From Puniceicoccaceae bacterium (GTDB lineage Bacteria; Verrucomicrobiota; Verrucomicrobiia; Opitutales; Coraliomargaritaceae): 64,000 nucleotides of DNA. Shown in pieces: positions 17,452 to 25,938 of the stretch. Both the position numbers and the translations under genes were made by a program. The stretch covers positions 1 through 64,000 of the forward strand of contig PBYS01000079.1 in NCBI GenBank assembly GCA_002729725.1, given 5' to 3'. The notes below the pieces were generated by a model that was given only the letters and a program-made list of their open reading frames with translations, had not been told where the DNA came from and did not search any database. Each line of letters starts with the position of its first letter. Position 1 is the first letter of the stretch.

Positions 17452-17470
17452 CCGAGTCCTTTAGGCTCGG
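17452..17470 (+). terminator. Weak hairpin after Mpv17-like gene
   Basis: CCGAG (17452-17456) pairs with CTCGG (17466-17470) around CC/GG, immediately after the stop codon and followed by GTTCTGG. There is no proper T-run. The rest of 17471-17610 has only a fragment resembling GCAGAG-type intergenic repeats (17506-17534). Confidence 0.3.
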
Positions 17471-17610
17471 TTCTGGCGGGACGGGCTCCAGGCCGACGCG
17501 CATGGTAAACCGCAGAGTTCGCGGAGAAGGCAGAGGCGTTGGGGAGCGGGCCGCCACTCACACGATGCAAAACGGGGTCTAAAGTCCCCCGCTACTGGAT
17601 TGCGCGGACT

Positions 17611-17652
17611 CATTCGATGTTCGATGTTAGACGTTCAATGTTCAATGTTCCC
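17611..17652 (+). repeat. Heptanucleotide array upstream of desaturase
   Basis: Six exact-length units: CATTCGA, TGTTCGA, TGTTAGA, CGTTCAA, TGTTCAA, TGTTCCC. The array ends 19 bp before the probable start codon at 17672. Confidence 0.75.
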
Positions 17653-17671
17653 ACCTTCTCTTCTCCCGCTC

Positions 17672-18775
17672 ATGCGAGGCTCGGCTCAAAAATCGAGCTT
17701 AGTGCTCGCCCCTACTGAAGAAGTCATATTTCACGGGGCAGTGAACACGCCTTTAATCACTCCACCTCTACCGATTCCAGTTAATGAGACTGCGCCCAAT
17801 TGGCGACAGATCGTTAAAAAATACCAGCAACCTTGCCTGAAGAAGAGCTCGTGGCAGATCGTCAATTCAATGGGTCCTTACATCGCCTTGTGGGGGGTGA
17901 TGTACTTTACAGTCTCGTTTTCGTGGCCGCTCACACTGGCACTGGCCACACTGGCGGGGCTCTTTTTGGTGCGGGTTTTTATCATTTTTCATGACTGCGG
18001 ACACGGCTCGTTTTTTCGAAATAAAAAAGCAAACAAGACGGTGGGCTTCATCTCGGGGCTGATGACGCTCACGCCCTTCCGCCACTGGACCTGGCAACAC
18101 GCGGTGCATCATGGCACTTCCGGCAATCTGGATCACCGGGGGGTGGGCGATGTCTGGACTATGACGGTGAAGGAATACCAGGCGGCTCCCTTGTGGCTGC
18201 GGGTTCAATACCGTCTGACGCGTAATCCTTTTATCCTGTTCGTGCTCGGCCCGCTGGGGCTGTTTATCGTATATCAACGCTTCGCCTACAAAATCGCCAG
18301 CCGCCGCGACCGTATGGACGTGTATAAGATGAATGCATGCATCGCGCTCTACGCAGTGGCGATGAGCTTGATATTTGGTTTTTGGAATTTCCTATGGATT
18401 CAACTGCTGATCACGACGGTTTCCGGAGGGGCGGGCATTTGGCTATTTTATGTGCAGCACCAGTTTGAAGACACCTATTGGCGCACGGGGGATGAGTGGG
18501 ACTATACCGACTCGGCCATGCAGGGCAGCTCCTTTTATCGCTTACCTGCGATTTTAAACTGGTTCTCTGGCAACATCGGCTACCACCACATCCACCACTT
18601 GAGCTCGCGCATTCCGAATTATAATTTAAAGGCCTGCCACGAGTCGGAGCCCTTCTTTCAGCAAGTGCCGGAGTTGACACTGCGTAGCAGTATTCGATCG
18701 ATCCAGCTGCGGCTGTGGGATGAGGAAGCGGGCAAACTCGTCGGCTACGATGTGCTGAAGAAATCCGCCCACTAG
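17672..18775 (+). CDS. Membrane fatty acid desaturase
   Basis: A 367-residue acyl-lipid desaturase of the DesA/delta-12 type that introduces a double bond into membrane acyl chains. The three histidine boxes that bind the di-iron centre are HDCGH (107-111), HAVHH (143-147) and HHIHH (305-309). Four membrane helices lie in pairs around residues 68-106 and 186-256. An upstream in-frame ATG at 17600 would translate a 7-nt repeat array, so the start at 17672 (MRGSAQKSS) is preferred. Electron donors are not encoded nearby. It probably adjusts membrane fluidity; the phospholipase-like gene at 14860 may be functionally related, but this is speculation. Confidence 0.88.
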   Translation: MRGSAQKSSLVLAPTEEVIFHGAVNTPLITPPLPIPVNETAPNWRQIVKKYQQPCLKKSSWQIVNSMGPYIALWGVMYFTVSFSWPLTLALATLAGLFLVRVFIIFHDCGHGSFFRNKKANKTVGFISGLMTLTPFRHWTWQHAVHHGTSGNLDHRGVGDVWTMTVKEYQAAPLWLRVQYRLTRNPFILFVLGPLGLFIVYQRFAYKIASRRDRMDVYKMNACIALYAVAMSLIFGFWNFLWIQLLITTVSGGAGIWLFYVQHQFEDTYWRTGDEWDYTDSAMQGSSFYRLPAILNWFSGNIGYHHIHHLSSRIPNYNLKACHESEPFFQQVPELTLRSSIRSIQLRLWDEEAGKLVGYDVLKKSAH

Positions 18776-18783
18776 TTGCGTGG

Positions 18784-19209
18784 CTATAAATATTCAGCGA
18801 TCACCGCTTGTAGGGCTAGGCGCATCGCATCGGCAAGCTCCGGATTGGCATAGGCGGCCCAACTCACTGGCGTAGTGGTATCCAGTGGGCAATCCAAGGG
18901 CTGGCCATCGGGCTTTTCGACCACACAGCCCGCCTCTTGCAGAATGAGCGCGGTCGCGACATCGTAGGGGTGGCAAGCAAGATTGGACAAAATGCCGAGC
19001 TTGGCAAAGGCCTCCGGACGCAGGTCCGCGACAAAGCGATCATGCCCGGCCAGGATCTCGTAAAACTGACCACCACTGGAGATATATTGATCATTAAAAA
19101 CCAATGGTGACGGCGAATCCGGCTGTCCATAGAGTCGATCCCACAACGCTTCTTCGACTCGACTCAGGAGCGCCAAGCCTGCGGGCTTGGCAAGGCTATC
19201 CAGCCCCAT
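18784..19209 (-). pseudogene. C-terminal remnant of inositol monophosphatase-like protein
   Basis: 141 residues that match the C-terminal half of an inositol monophosphatase-type phosphatase: LACHPYDVATALILQEAGCVV followed by PDGQPLDCPLDTTTPVSW and YANPELADAMR. The N-terminal part with the metal-binding Glu and DPLDGT motif is missing, since mutY begins on the other strand just upstream (19303). The remaining frame is intact, but a functional phosphatase is not expected. The deletion end coincides with the heptamer-containing leader of mutY. Confidence 0.6.
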
Positions 19210-19267
19210 TATCTGGTTGTCGCCGCGCGGTGAACCCGTTCCTACTGTGTGCGCCTCCCTTCTTCTT

Positions 19268-19288
19268 AATTCAGAGGTCAGAGGTCGA
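19268..19288 (+). repeat. Short heptanucleotide array upstream of mutY
   Basis: AATTCAG, AGGTCAG, AGGTCGA, 14 bp before the start codon. Only three units, so weak alone, but it has the same period and place as arrays at other genes. Confidence 0.4.
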
Positions 19289-19302
19289 CTCTTTCTAGGC
19301 TC

Positions 19303-20334
19303 ATGGACTTACTCTCACATACCATTACTTTTCGTCATGCCCTCGCTCAGTGGTATGCCACCGCGCAGCGGCCCTTGCCCTGGCGCACACAACCGAGCCT
19401 CTATCGAACCGTGGTGTCCGAGCTGATGGCGCAGCAGACACAAATCAAGACCATGCTGCCCTACTTTGAGCGCTGGATGCGGCGCTTCCCTGACTTTGCC
19501 GCCCTGGCCGAGGCGCCCGCCGAGGATGTGCTCAAGCACTGGGAGGGACTGGGCTACTACAGCCGCGCGCGCAACCTCCACAAGTTGGCCAAGGAATATG
19601 TCGCGCTGGAGCCCAAACCACGCAGCCGTGAAGATTGGCAACAACTGCCCGGCATCGGCCCCTACACCTCGGCCGCGATCAGCTCGATCGCGCTGGGCGA
19701 GCCCGCGGCAGTGGTCGATGGCAATGTGGTGCGCATTCTCGCGCGGCTAACGGACGATGCCCGCGTGTTTAAAAACAACGGCGAAGCGGTCAAGGCTTTC
19801 ACTCCCACCGCGGAAGCCGTGCTGGACCAGGGCAATGCCGGCGAGCACAATCAAGCGATGATGGAGCTCGGCGCCACAGTGTGCCTCAAGCATAAGCCAC
19901 TCTGCACGGTCTGCCCCGTGCTGGCCTATTGTGCAGCCAGCCGCAAGGGCAGCCAAGAGGCGCTCCCCAAGATCGAGCGCAAAGCCACGGTAAAAGTCGA
20001 AGTCGAGCGGGCCTGGGTATTGCAAGCGGGCAAGCTACTGCTCCACCGTATCGCGGAAGACTCCGGCCAACTGGCGGGGCAGTACGAGCTGCCCCGATTA
20101 GAGACAGTGGCCAGCCCGCGCAGTGCCAAGCAGCTGCTGGCCAGCAAATCGCGCTCGATCACGCACCGCCGCATCAAAGAACACATTTACCAGGTCAAAG
20201 CCAAGCCCAGGATCGACGCCTCACTGGAGTGGGTGCGCCTCGAAGACATCGAGCGCATCACACTATCAGGCCCCCATCGCCGCTGGATCGGCGAACTGTT
20301 GGCCCGCGAGTCGGAGGGCGGAGGACTGAGGTGA
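19303..20334 (+). CDS. mutY: A/G-specific adenine glycosylase MutY
   Basis: A 343-residue base-excision repair enzyme removing adenine opposite 8-oxoguanine. The catalytic Glu40 lies in VVSELMAQQTQ; the helix-hairpin-helix is LPGIGPYTSAA (115-125) with catalytic Asp139 in VVDGN. The [4Fe-4S] cluster ligands are Cys194, 201, 204 and 210 (C-x6-C-x2-C-x5-C). The C-terminal region (about 230-343) corresponds to the NUDIX-like domain that recognises 8-oxoG, here short. The gene stands alone, and a 7-nt repeat lies before its start. Confidence 0.93.
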   Translation: MDLLSHTITFRHALAQWYATAQRPLPWRTQPSLYRTVVSELMAQQTQIKTMLPYFERWMRRFPDFAALAEAPAEDVLKHWEGLGYYSRARNLHKLAKEYVALEPKPRSREDWQQLPGIGPYTSAAISSIALGEPAAVVDGNVVRILARLTDDARVFKNNGEAVKAFTPTAEAVLDQGNAGEHNQAMMELGATVCLKHKPLCTVCPVLAYCAASRKGSQEALPKIERKATVKVEVERAWVLQAGKLLLHRIAEDSGQLAGQYELPRLETVASPRSAKQLLASKSRSITHRRIKEHIYQVKAKPRIDASLEWVRLEDIERITLSGPHRRWIGELLARESEGGGLR

Positions 20335-20450
20335 ATCTCGCTCTGCGGCGCCCCAAATTCGAGAGCACACAATTTGCCGCAACCTTTTACATAAATGCTC
20401 GATTCTAAGTTGGACCTTTCCCCCGTGACGCCACTACTTTGCTCCACAAC

Positions 20451-20864
20451 ATGCCAAAGCCCCAAAAATGGACTGCTGACGACTTCGCGATCCGCACCTC
20501 TACTATCGAGGGCGCGGGCATGGGCCTTTTTGCCAAGCACCGGATCGCGGCGGAAGATACGATCGGCTACTACACTGGTGAGGTGATCAGCGAAAAAGAG
20601 TTCTACGATCCGGAGCGGCCTTTTTCCGCCTACGTGATGTGGGTCTGCCGCACACATATCATCGTGGGCGAAGGCCCGAAGGCCAATTACACCCGCTACA
20701 TCAATCACAGTGATGAGCCGAACGCCTTTCTAATCGTCTCCAGCCGTTGGAAAACGGCTCGCTTTGAAGCGCTGCGCGAGATCGAAGCAGGCGAAGAGAT
20801 TTTCTTTAATTACGGCGATGATTACTGGGAGACAGCGTCCGAGGAACCAAAGCACACGATTTAG
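20451..20864 (+). CDS. SET-domain protein (putative lysine methyltransferase)
   Basis: 137 residues from MPKPQKW (an ATG four codons upstream at 20439 is also possible) making up almost only a SET domain. The SAM-binding GAGMGLFA, the [11 protein letters not shown] segment (usual NHxxxxN) and the [11 protein letters not shown] end with the catalytic Tyr are all present. The pre- and post-SET regions are minimal. Such eukaryote-like enzymes methylate protein lysines; bacterial free-living members are of unknown target. It lies 17 bp before gspE and is possibly co-transcribed with it. Confidence 0.8.
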   Translation: MPKPQKWTADDFAIRTSTIEGAGMGLFAKHRIAAEDTIGYYTGEVISEKEFYDPERPFSAYVMWVCRTHIIVGEGPKANYTRYINHSDEPNAFLIVSSRWKTARFEALREIEAGEEIFFNYGDDYWETASEEPKHTI

Positions 20865-20880
20865 ATCTAAGAGTATAGTT

Positions 20881-22590
20881 ATGAATATCGACCCCATCTA
20901 CACAGGCCTCGACGAGGAACAACGCAGCACTGTTTCAGGCCTGCCACGCGGCGATCGTTTGATCGAGCTATCCACCCTGCGCAACCGACCGACACGCGAA
21001 ATGGTGACTGAACTGGCCGAGCTGGCCGAGCTGCCGGTGGTGCAAAATTTCGAACTGATCGAAAACCCCACCGCCACCCTGCCCCTGCGCATGATCCACG
21101 AGTATCAGTGCATCCCGATCAAGACGGAAGCTGACGAGGATCGAGCATTTAGCGACGACCTGGCCGCCGAAACAGACCAGAGCGCTCCCATCGCCCTAGC
21201 CACCCTTTGGCCGCCCGACGAAGCAATGAACCGCTGGATCTACGCCGTCAGTGGGCGCAATGCCCAATGGTTCATGGGCGATCCGGAACAGATCACCGAA
21301 ACCATCACCCAAAACTTCGGCGTCGGCTCCGGGAGCTTGGATGAGTCGGACCTGGTGACCGATGTCGCCGATGCCGATGAGGCGGAGGACGAAGATGCGG
21401 CCGTGATCCGCTTCGTGAATGAAGTGGTGCAGAAGGCTGTCAGCGATCGCGCGACCGATATCCACTTCGAGCCGCACCGCGACGAACTACAGATCCGCTA
21501 CCGCATCGACGGCGAACTGGTGCCCGTCCGTGTGCCCGACAATTTGATCCGCTTCCAGGGGGCCATTATTTCGCGCCTCAAGATTATGGCCAAGCTCAAC
21601 ATTTCGGAGAAGCGCCGCCCACAGGACGGCCGTATCTCCTTCGGCGCCGGCAACTCGGAACTCGACATCCGTATTTCCACCTTCCCGACGATGTATGCCG
21701 AAAGCGTCTCGCTGCGTCTGCTGAATCAAAAGTCGAAGCCACTCTCGATGCGCGAGCTGGGCCTTGCAGACGATGAGGAAAAAAAGCTGACTCAGTCGCT
21801 GGCCACGCCGCACGGCATCATTCTAGTGACGGGTCCCACCGGCTCGGGTAAATCCACCTCCTTGACCGCCTTCATTCGCCTGATCAACAAGCCCGAGCGG
21901 CGCATCATTACCGTAGAGGACCCGATCGAGTATGAAGTGCCCGGGGTCAACCAGACACAGGTGCACCCCGAGATTGGCCTGACTTTTGCCCAATCACTCC
22001 GTGCCATGCTGCGGCAAGACCCCGACGTGATCATGGTGGGTGAGATTCGCGACCGCGAGACCGCCGACATCGCGATCCGCGCCTCGCTGACTGGGCACTT
22101 GGTGCTCAGCACGCTCCACACCAACGATGCCCCCGGTGCCCTCACCCGCTTGGTCGACATGGACATCGAGCCCTTCTTGATCGCCTCTTCGGTGGAAATG
22201 ATCATCGCGCAACGCCTGGTGCGCCGCCTCTGCCCCAACTGCGCGCAGCCGGCCAATTACGATCCACGTCAAGTCGCCAGCTTTTTACACACCATGCGCA
22301 TCGACCCCAGCGAAGTGCAATACGCGCCGCTGGCCAAAGCCCCCTGTGGTTGCGAGCGCTGTCGCAAGCTCGGCTTCCGTGGCCGTGTGGGCATGTTTGA
22401 AATCCTACGAGTGACCGAAGAGATCCACGAACACATCGTCAAGCGCGACTCCGCCCGCATGATTCGCCAGACAGCGGTCTCGCAAGACATGCGCACACTG
22501 ATGCAAAGCGGCTGGGCCCACGTCAAAGAAGGCACCACCACCTTAGAAGAAGTCATGCGCTTCGCCGAGATCGAGAGTGACGAAGAGTAA
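20881..22590 (+). CDS. gspE: Type II secretion/type IV pilus ATPase (GspE/PilB)
   Basis: A 569-residue cytoplasmic hexameric ATPase driving pseudopilus or pilus assembly. The start at 20881 (MNIDPIYTG) is chosen because the upstream in-frame Met codons lie inside the SET-domain gene. An N-terminal GspE-II-like domain (about 1-150), an acidic linker (about 155-173), then the N2 domain with ATDIHFEPH. Walker A is GPTGSGKST (318-326), the Asp box [13 protein letters not shown], Walker [14 protein letters not shown] and the His box [15 protein letters not shown] zinc-binding tetracysteine module is present (CPNC and CERC). Its probable partners are the prepilins at 9619-13240. Confidence 0.92.
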   Translation: MNIDPIYTGLDEEQRSTVSGLPRGDRLIELSTLRNRPTREMVTELAELAELPVVQNFELIENPTATLPLRMIHEYQCIPIKTEADEDRAFSDDLAAETDQSAPIALATLWPPDEAMNRWIYAVSGRNAQWFMGDPEQITETITQNFGVGSGSLDESDLVTDVADADEAEDEDAAVIRFVNEVVQKAVSDRATDIHFEPHRDELQIRYRIDGELVPVRVPDNLIRFQGAIISRLKIMAKLNISEKRRPQDGRISFGAGNSELDIRISTFPTMYAESVSLRLLNQKSKPLSMRELGLADDEEKKLTQSLATPHGIILVTGPTGSGKSTSLTAFIRLINKPERRIITVEDPIEYEVPGVNQTQVHPEIGLTFAQSLRAMLRQDPDVIMVGEIRDRETADIAIRASLTGHLVLSTLHTNDAPGALTRLVDMDIEPFLIASSVEMIIAQRLVRRLCPNCAQPANYDPRQVASFLHTMRIDPSEVQYAPLAKAPCGCERCRKLGFRGRVGMFEILRVTEEIHEHIVKRDSARMIRQTAVSQDMRTLMQSGWAHVKEGTTTLEEVMRFAEIESDEE

Positions 22591-23575
22591 GTATGCTCCG
22601 CCCTTCGGTTTCCGAAATGCGCACCTGCAAACCATCTACCCGACTCTATTTAGGCGGGTGCCGGTGCTCACTCGTCAGCGTGAGCGCATAAGCACTCCAG
22701 ATCACGACTTTATCGACCTAGACTGGGCCCGGCGCCCGGGCAGTTCGCGACTCGTCGTGATCACGCACGGACTCGAGGGCCACTCGCGCAGCCACTACTG
22801 CCAAGGCATGGCCCGCGCACTGCAAGCCGACGGCTGGGATGCGCTGGCATGGAACTTCCGTGGTTGCAGCGGCGAGCCCAATCAGCAGCTACGCAGCTAT
22901 CACAGCGGCGCCACCGAAGAATTACAGATCGTGCTAGAGCACATATTCGCTCACAGCGCGTATCGCGAGATCGCCCTCGTCGGCTTCAGCCTGGGCGGCA
23001 ATTTGACGCTCAAATACATCGGCGAGCGCGGCAGCACGATCGATCCGCGCATTTGTGGCGCGGTCGCCTTCAGCGTGCCCTGCGATCTAGCCAGCAGCGC
23101 GCAGCGGCTCGAGCACTGGCAAAACCGCATCTACATGGCGCGCTTCATGCGCAGCCTGCGAGAAAAAGTGCGCGAAAAGGCGCAACGCTTCCCCCAGCAA
23201 CTCAGCCTCGAAGGCTTAGAGCGCATGCGCACCTTCGCCGAATTTGACGATCGCTACACCGCGCCCATCCACGGCTTTTCCGGCGCCGAAGAATACTGGT
23301 CGCAGAGCAGCTGCCTCCACCGGCTGATGGACATCGCAGTGCCCACGCTGCTAGTCAACGCCCTCGACGATCCCTTTCTCACGCCGGAGTGCTACCCGCA
23401 CGAGGCCGCCCGGGAAAATGCAAATTTCCGTCTAGAGACCCCTAGCCACGGTGGCCACATCGGCTTCGTCAGCTTCAACGATCAAAACATCTACTGGTCC
23501 GAGCGCCGCGCAGTTGACTACCTACACAACATTGCCTCAAGGCAGAAACAAAAACCGCGAAACAGTTTTCGCTAA
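22577..23575 (+). CDS. YheT-type alpha/beta hydrolase
   Basis: A 332-residue serine hydrolase of the YheT/ABHD1-3 group. The oxyanion-hole motif [14 protein letters not shown], nucleophile elbow GFSLGGN, the acid in NALDDPFL and the His in SHGGHIGF form the expected triad. The N-terminal [19 protein letters not shown] is a hallmark of this family. Members act as esterases or lipases on uncertain substrates. The start codon overlaps the end of gspE by 14 bp, so translation is coupled, although the functional link is unclear. Confidence 0.85.
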   Translation: MTKSKYAPPFGFRNAHLQTIYPTLFRRVPVLTRQRERISTPDHDFIDLDWARRPGSSRLVVITHGLEGHSRSHYCQGMARALQADGWDALAWNFRGCSGEPNQQLRSYHSGATEELQIVLEHIFAHSAYREIALVGFSLGGNLTLKYIGERGSTIDPRICGAVAFSVPCDLASSAQRLEHWQNRIYMARFMRSLREKVREKAQRFPQQLSLEGLERMRTFAEFDDRYTAPIHGFSGAEEYWSQSSCLHRLMDIAVPTLLVNALDDPFLTPECYPHEAARENANFRLETPSHGGHIGFVSFNDQNIYWSERRAVDYLHNIASRQKQKPRNSFR

Positions 23576-23672
23576 TAAAAATTCGCGAAAACTAACCCGC
23601 ATACCATAGCCAGTTTTTAGGTTTTAGTCTTGTCATCTATCGGGGCTGTGCGAGTTTGATCTGTCTACGCTT

Positions 23673-24788
23673 ATGGCTACTACGAAAAAGAAATCCACAT
23701 CGAAAACCACATCGGTGGCCAAGAAACCTGCCAAGTCTACAAACTTCGCAACGGCACCGATCAACAAATCACTTTCTAAAGAGGAAAAGATCGCGCTTTA
23801 CAGCACGATCGTTGGCATTCGCCGCTTTGAAGAGCGCTCATTGCGCGCTTATAACCAAGGCAAGATTGGCGGATTCCTACACCTTTACATCGGTCAGGAA
23901 GCGGTGGCCACTGGCATCGTATCGCTGATGGAAGAGAACGACCACATCATCACTGCCTACCGGGACCATGGTCACGCCTTGGCTGTGGGCATGTCAATGA
24001 ATGAGTGTATGGCCGAAATGTATGGCAAGCACACAGGTTGCTCCAAGGGCAAGGGAGGCTCGATGCACTTTTTCGCTCCGGACAAGAACTACTGGGGTGG
24101 TCACGGGATCGTGGCGGGCCAAACACCGCTAGGCGCCGGACTGGCTTTTGCTCTCAAATATAAGGGCCTCAAGGGCTGTGCGCTCGCTTTCCTAGGAGAC
24201 GGCGCGGTCAATCAAGGCTCCTTCATGGAAACGCTCAACTTGGTATCGCTCTGGAATATTCCGGTTGTGTTCGTGATTGAGAACAACGGCTACTCGATGG
24301 GCACCAGCCTCAAGCGCTCCTCTGCCGAAGAGAACCTCGCGCACCGCGCGGACGGCTTCGACATGGAATGGGAAGTCTGCAACGGGCACGACGTATTTGA
24401 AGTGCGTGAAGTCGCCAATCGCGCGATGACTCGTGCACGCGAAGAGATGAAGCCCTTCTTACTGGAAATCCGCACCTATCGCTATCGCGGACACTCCGTA
24501 GCGGACGCCAACCACGAGAAGTACCGCACCAAGGAAGAGATCGAAGAGTATAAGCGCACCAAAGATCCGGTCAACGTGATCAAGCAGCAACTGATCGCGG
24601 ACGGCACCTTGACAGACGCCGAGGCCAAACGCATCGACCAAGAAAAGAAGGACGAAGCCGAAGCCTCCGCAAAGTTCGCCGACGAAAGTCCAGTCGCACC
24701 ACGCAGCGAGATCCAAACCGATGTTTACTGGGAAGTGGACAACGACACAGAGGGCAAGCTCAAGGGCACCCACTTCTTTAATGACTAG
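23673..24788 (+). CDS. pdhA: Pyruvate dehydrogenase E1 alpha subunit
   Basis: A 371-residue thiamine-diphosphate enzyme subunit that decarboxylates pyruvate and passes the acetyl group to the lipoyl arm of E2. After a Lys/Ser/Thr-rich N-terminal extension (about 1-35) come GGFLHLYIGQEAVATG and CSKGKGGSMHFF, then the TPP motif GDGAVNQGSFMETLNL and VVFVIENN. The loop YRYRGHSVADAN carries the conserved active-site His. A charged C-terminus follows. It is first in the pdhA-pdhB-pdhC order; the gap to pdhB contains two opposite heptamer arrays. No E3 gene is visible in the window. Confidence 0.93.
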   Translation: MATTKKKSTSKTTSVAKKPAKSTNFATAPINKSLSKEEKIALYSTIVGIRRFEERSLRAYNQGKIGGFLHLYIGQEAVATGIVSLMEENDHIITAYRDHGHALAVGMSMNECMAEMYGKHTGCSKGKGGSMHFFAPDKNYWGGHGIVAGQTPLGAGLAFALKYKGLKGCALAFLGDGAVNQGSFMETLNLVSLWNIPVVFVIENNGYSMGTSLKRSSAEENLAHRADGFDMEWEVCNGHDVFEVREVANRAMTRAREEMKPFLLEIRTYRYRGHSVADANHEKYRTKEEIEEYKRTKDPVNVIKQQLIADGTLTDAEAKRIDQEKKDEAEASAKFADESPVAPRSEIQTDVYWEVDNDTEGKLKGTHFFND

Positions 24789-24791
24789 AAA

Positions 24792-24819
24792 ACAATTACG
24801 ATTTAGGAATTAAGAATTA
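24792..24819 (+). repeat. Heptanucleotide array (inverted) after pdhA
   Basis: Units ACAATTA, CGATTTA, GGAATTA, AGAATTA. They are complementary to the TAATTCT/TAATTCC units at 24849-24897, so the pdhA-pdhB gap can fold into a long imperfect hairpin. Confidence 0.7.
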
Positions 24820-24848
24820 CGAAAATGCACACTGCTCCTTGCTGTCGT

Positions 24849-24897
24849 TTCTAATTTCTCACTCCTAATTCCTAATTCCTAATTCTTAATTCTTAAT
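24849..24897 (+). repeat. Heptanucleotide array upstream of pdhB
   Basis: Seven exact-length units: TTCTAAT, TTCTCAC, TCCTAAT three times, TCTTAAT twice. It stops 11 bp before the pdhB start codon and occupies the position where a ribosome binding site would lie. Confidence 0.9.
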
Positions 24898-24908
24898 TTA
24901 AATACACC

Positions 24909-25886
24909 ATGCCACTTATCACTTACCGCGAAGCTATCAAGCAAGCACTCGACGAGGAAATCCAACGCGACGAGAACGTCTGCATCATGGGCGAAGAAGT
25001 CGCTCAATACAACGGTGCCTACAAGGTCACTGAAGGTCTCTGGGAAAAACATGGCGACAAGCGTCTGATTGACACTCCGATTTCGGAAGCGGCCTTCTCG
25101 GGCTTGGCGATCGGAGCCTCCATGTTGGGCATTCGCCCGGTCGTTGAAATGATGTTCATGTCATTCAGCTACGTAGCGATCGACCAACTCTTCAATAATG
25201 CCTCCTTTTGCCGCTACATGTCCGGCGGGCTCATGAATGTGCCCATCGTCGTACGTGGTCCTGCCAATGGTGGCACTAGCGTGGGCGCGACTCACTCACA
25301 CACGCCGGAAAACATGGTGGCCAACCACCCGGGCCTGAAAGTTGTCTGCCCCTCCAACGCGTATGATGCGAAGGGCCTGATGAAAGCTGCGATCCGTGAC
25401 AACGACCCGGTCTTCGTGATGGAGAACACCCTACTCTACGGAGAAAAATGGGAAGTTCCGGAAGAGGAGTACATCGTCGAGCTAGGCGTGGCCAATGTGT
25501 TGAAAGAAGGCACGGACCTGACCATCGTATCTCACGGCCGCTGCGCTATGATTTCGCTGCAAGCCGCGAAGACTCTCGAAGAGGAACACGACATCAGTGT
25601 GGAAGTTGTGGACCTGCGCTCAATTCGCCCGCTGGACGAAGAAACGATTTTGAAGTCGGTTCGCAAGACACACCGCGTGATGCTGGTGGAAGAGAACAAA
25701 CCTTTCTGTGGCGTGGATGCACAAATCTCGCACATGATTCAACTCAAGGCTTTTGACGATTTGGATGCACCCATCCACCGCGTCTCTGCAATTGATGCGC
25801 CGAACTTCTACTCCAAAGAGCTGGAAGACTGGCAAATCCCCAACGAAGAACGCATTATCGAATGCGCGCTCAAAGTTGCAGAATAG
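24909..25886 (+). CDS. pdhB: Pyruvate dehydrogenase E1 beta subunit
   Basis: A 325-residue partner of E1 alpha; together they form the alpha2beta2 decarboxylase. Transketolase-type pyrimidine-binding segments are clear: MGEEVAQYNGAYKVTEGL with the catalytic Glu, ISEAAFSGLAIGASMLG and FMSFSYVAIDQLFNNA. The C-terminal domain has VVDLRSIRPLDEETILKSV and the HRVMLVEE segment. Length is normal for the family. No Shine-Dalgarno sequence is seen; the 5' region consists of TCCTAAT/TCTTAAT units, and similar units precede pdhC. Confidence 0.93.
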   Translation: MPLITYREAIKQALDEEIQRDENVCIMGEEVAQYNGAYKVTEGLWEKHGDKRLIDTPISEAAFSGLAIGASMLGIRPVVEMMFMSFSYVAIDQLFNNASFCRYMSGGLMNVPIVVRGPANGGTSVGATHSHTPENMVANHPGLKVVCPSNAYDAKGLMKAAIRDNDPVFVMENTLLYGEKWEVPEEEYIVELGVANVLKEGTDLTIVSHGRCAMISLQAAKTLEEEHDISVEVVDLRSIRPLDEETILKSVRKTHRVMLVEENKPFCGVDAQISHMIQLKAFDDLDAPIHRVSAIDAPNFYSKELEDWQIPNEERIIECALKVAE

Positions 25887-25901
25887 CTTTTCAACGCACA
25901 T

Positions 25902-25929
25902 TCCTAATTCTTAATTCTTAATTTCTAAT
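25902..25929 (+). repeat. Heptanucleotide array upstream of pdhC
   Basis: Units TCCTAAT, TCTTAAT, TCTTAAT, TTCTAAT, then TCTCATC to 25936 and the start codon three bases on. Same unit type as the pdhB array. Confidence 0.85.
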
Positions 25930-25938
25930 TCTCATCTT

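Noticed and set aside
17600-17671. N-terminal 24-residue extension of the desaturase
   Set aside because: It translates the heptanucleotide array (CSMLDVQCSMF) and has no family similarity; the start at 17672 is preferred.
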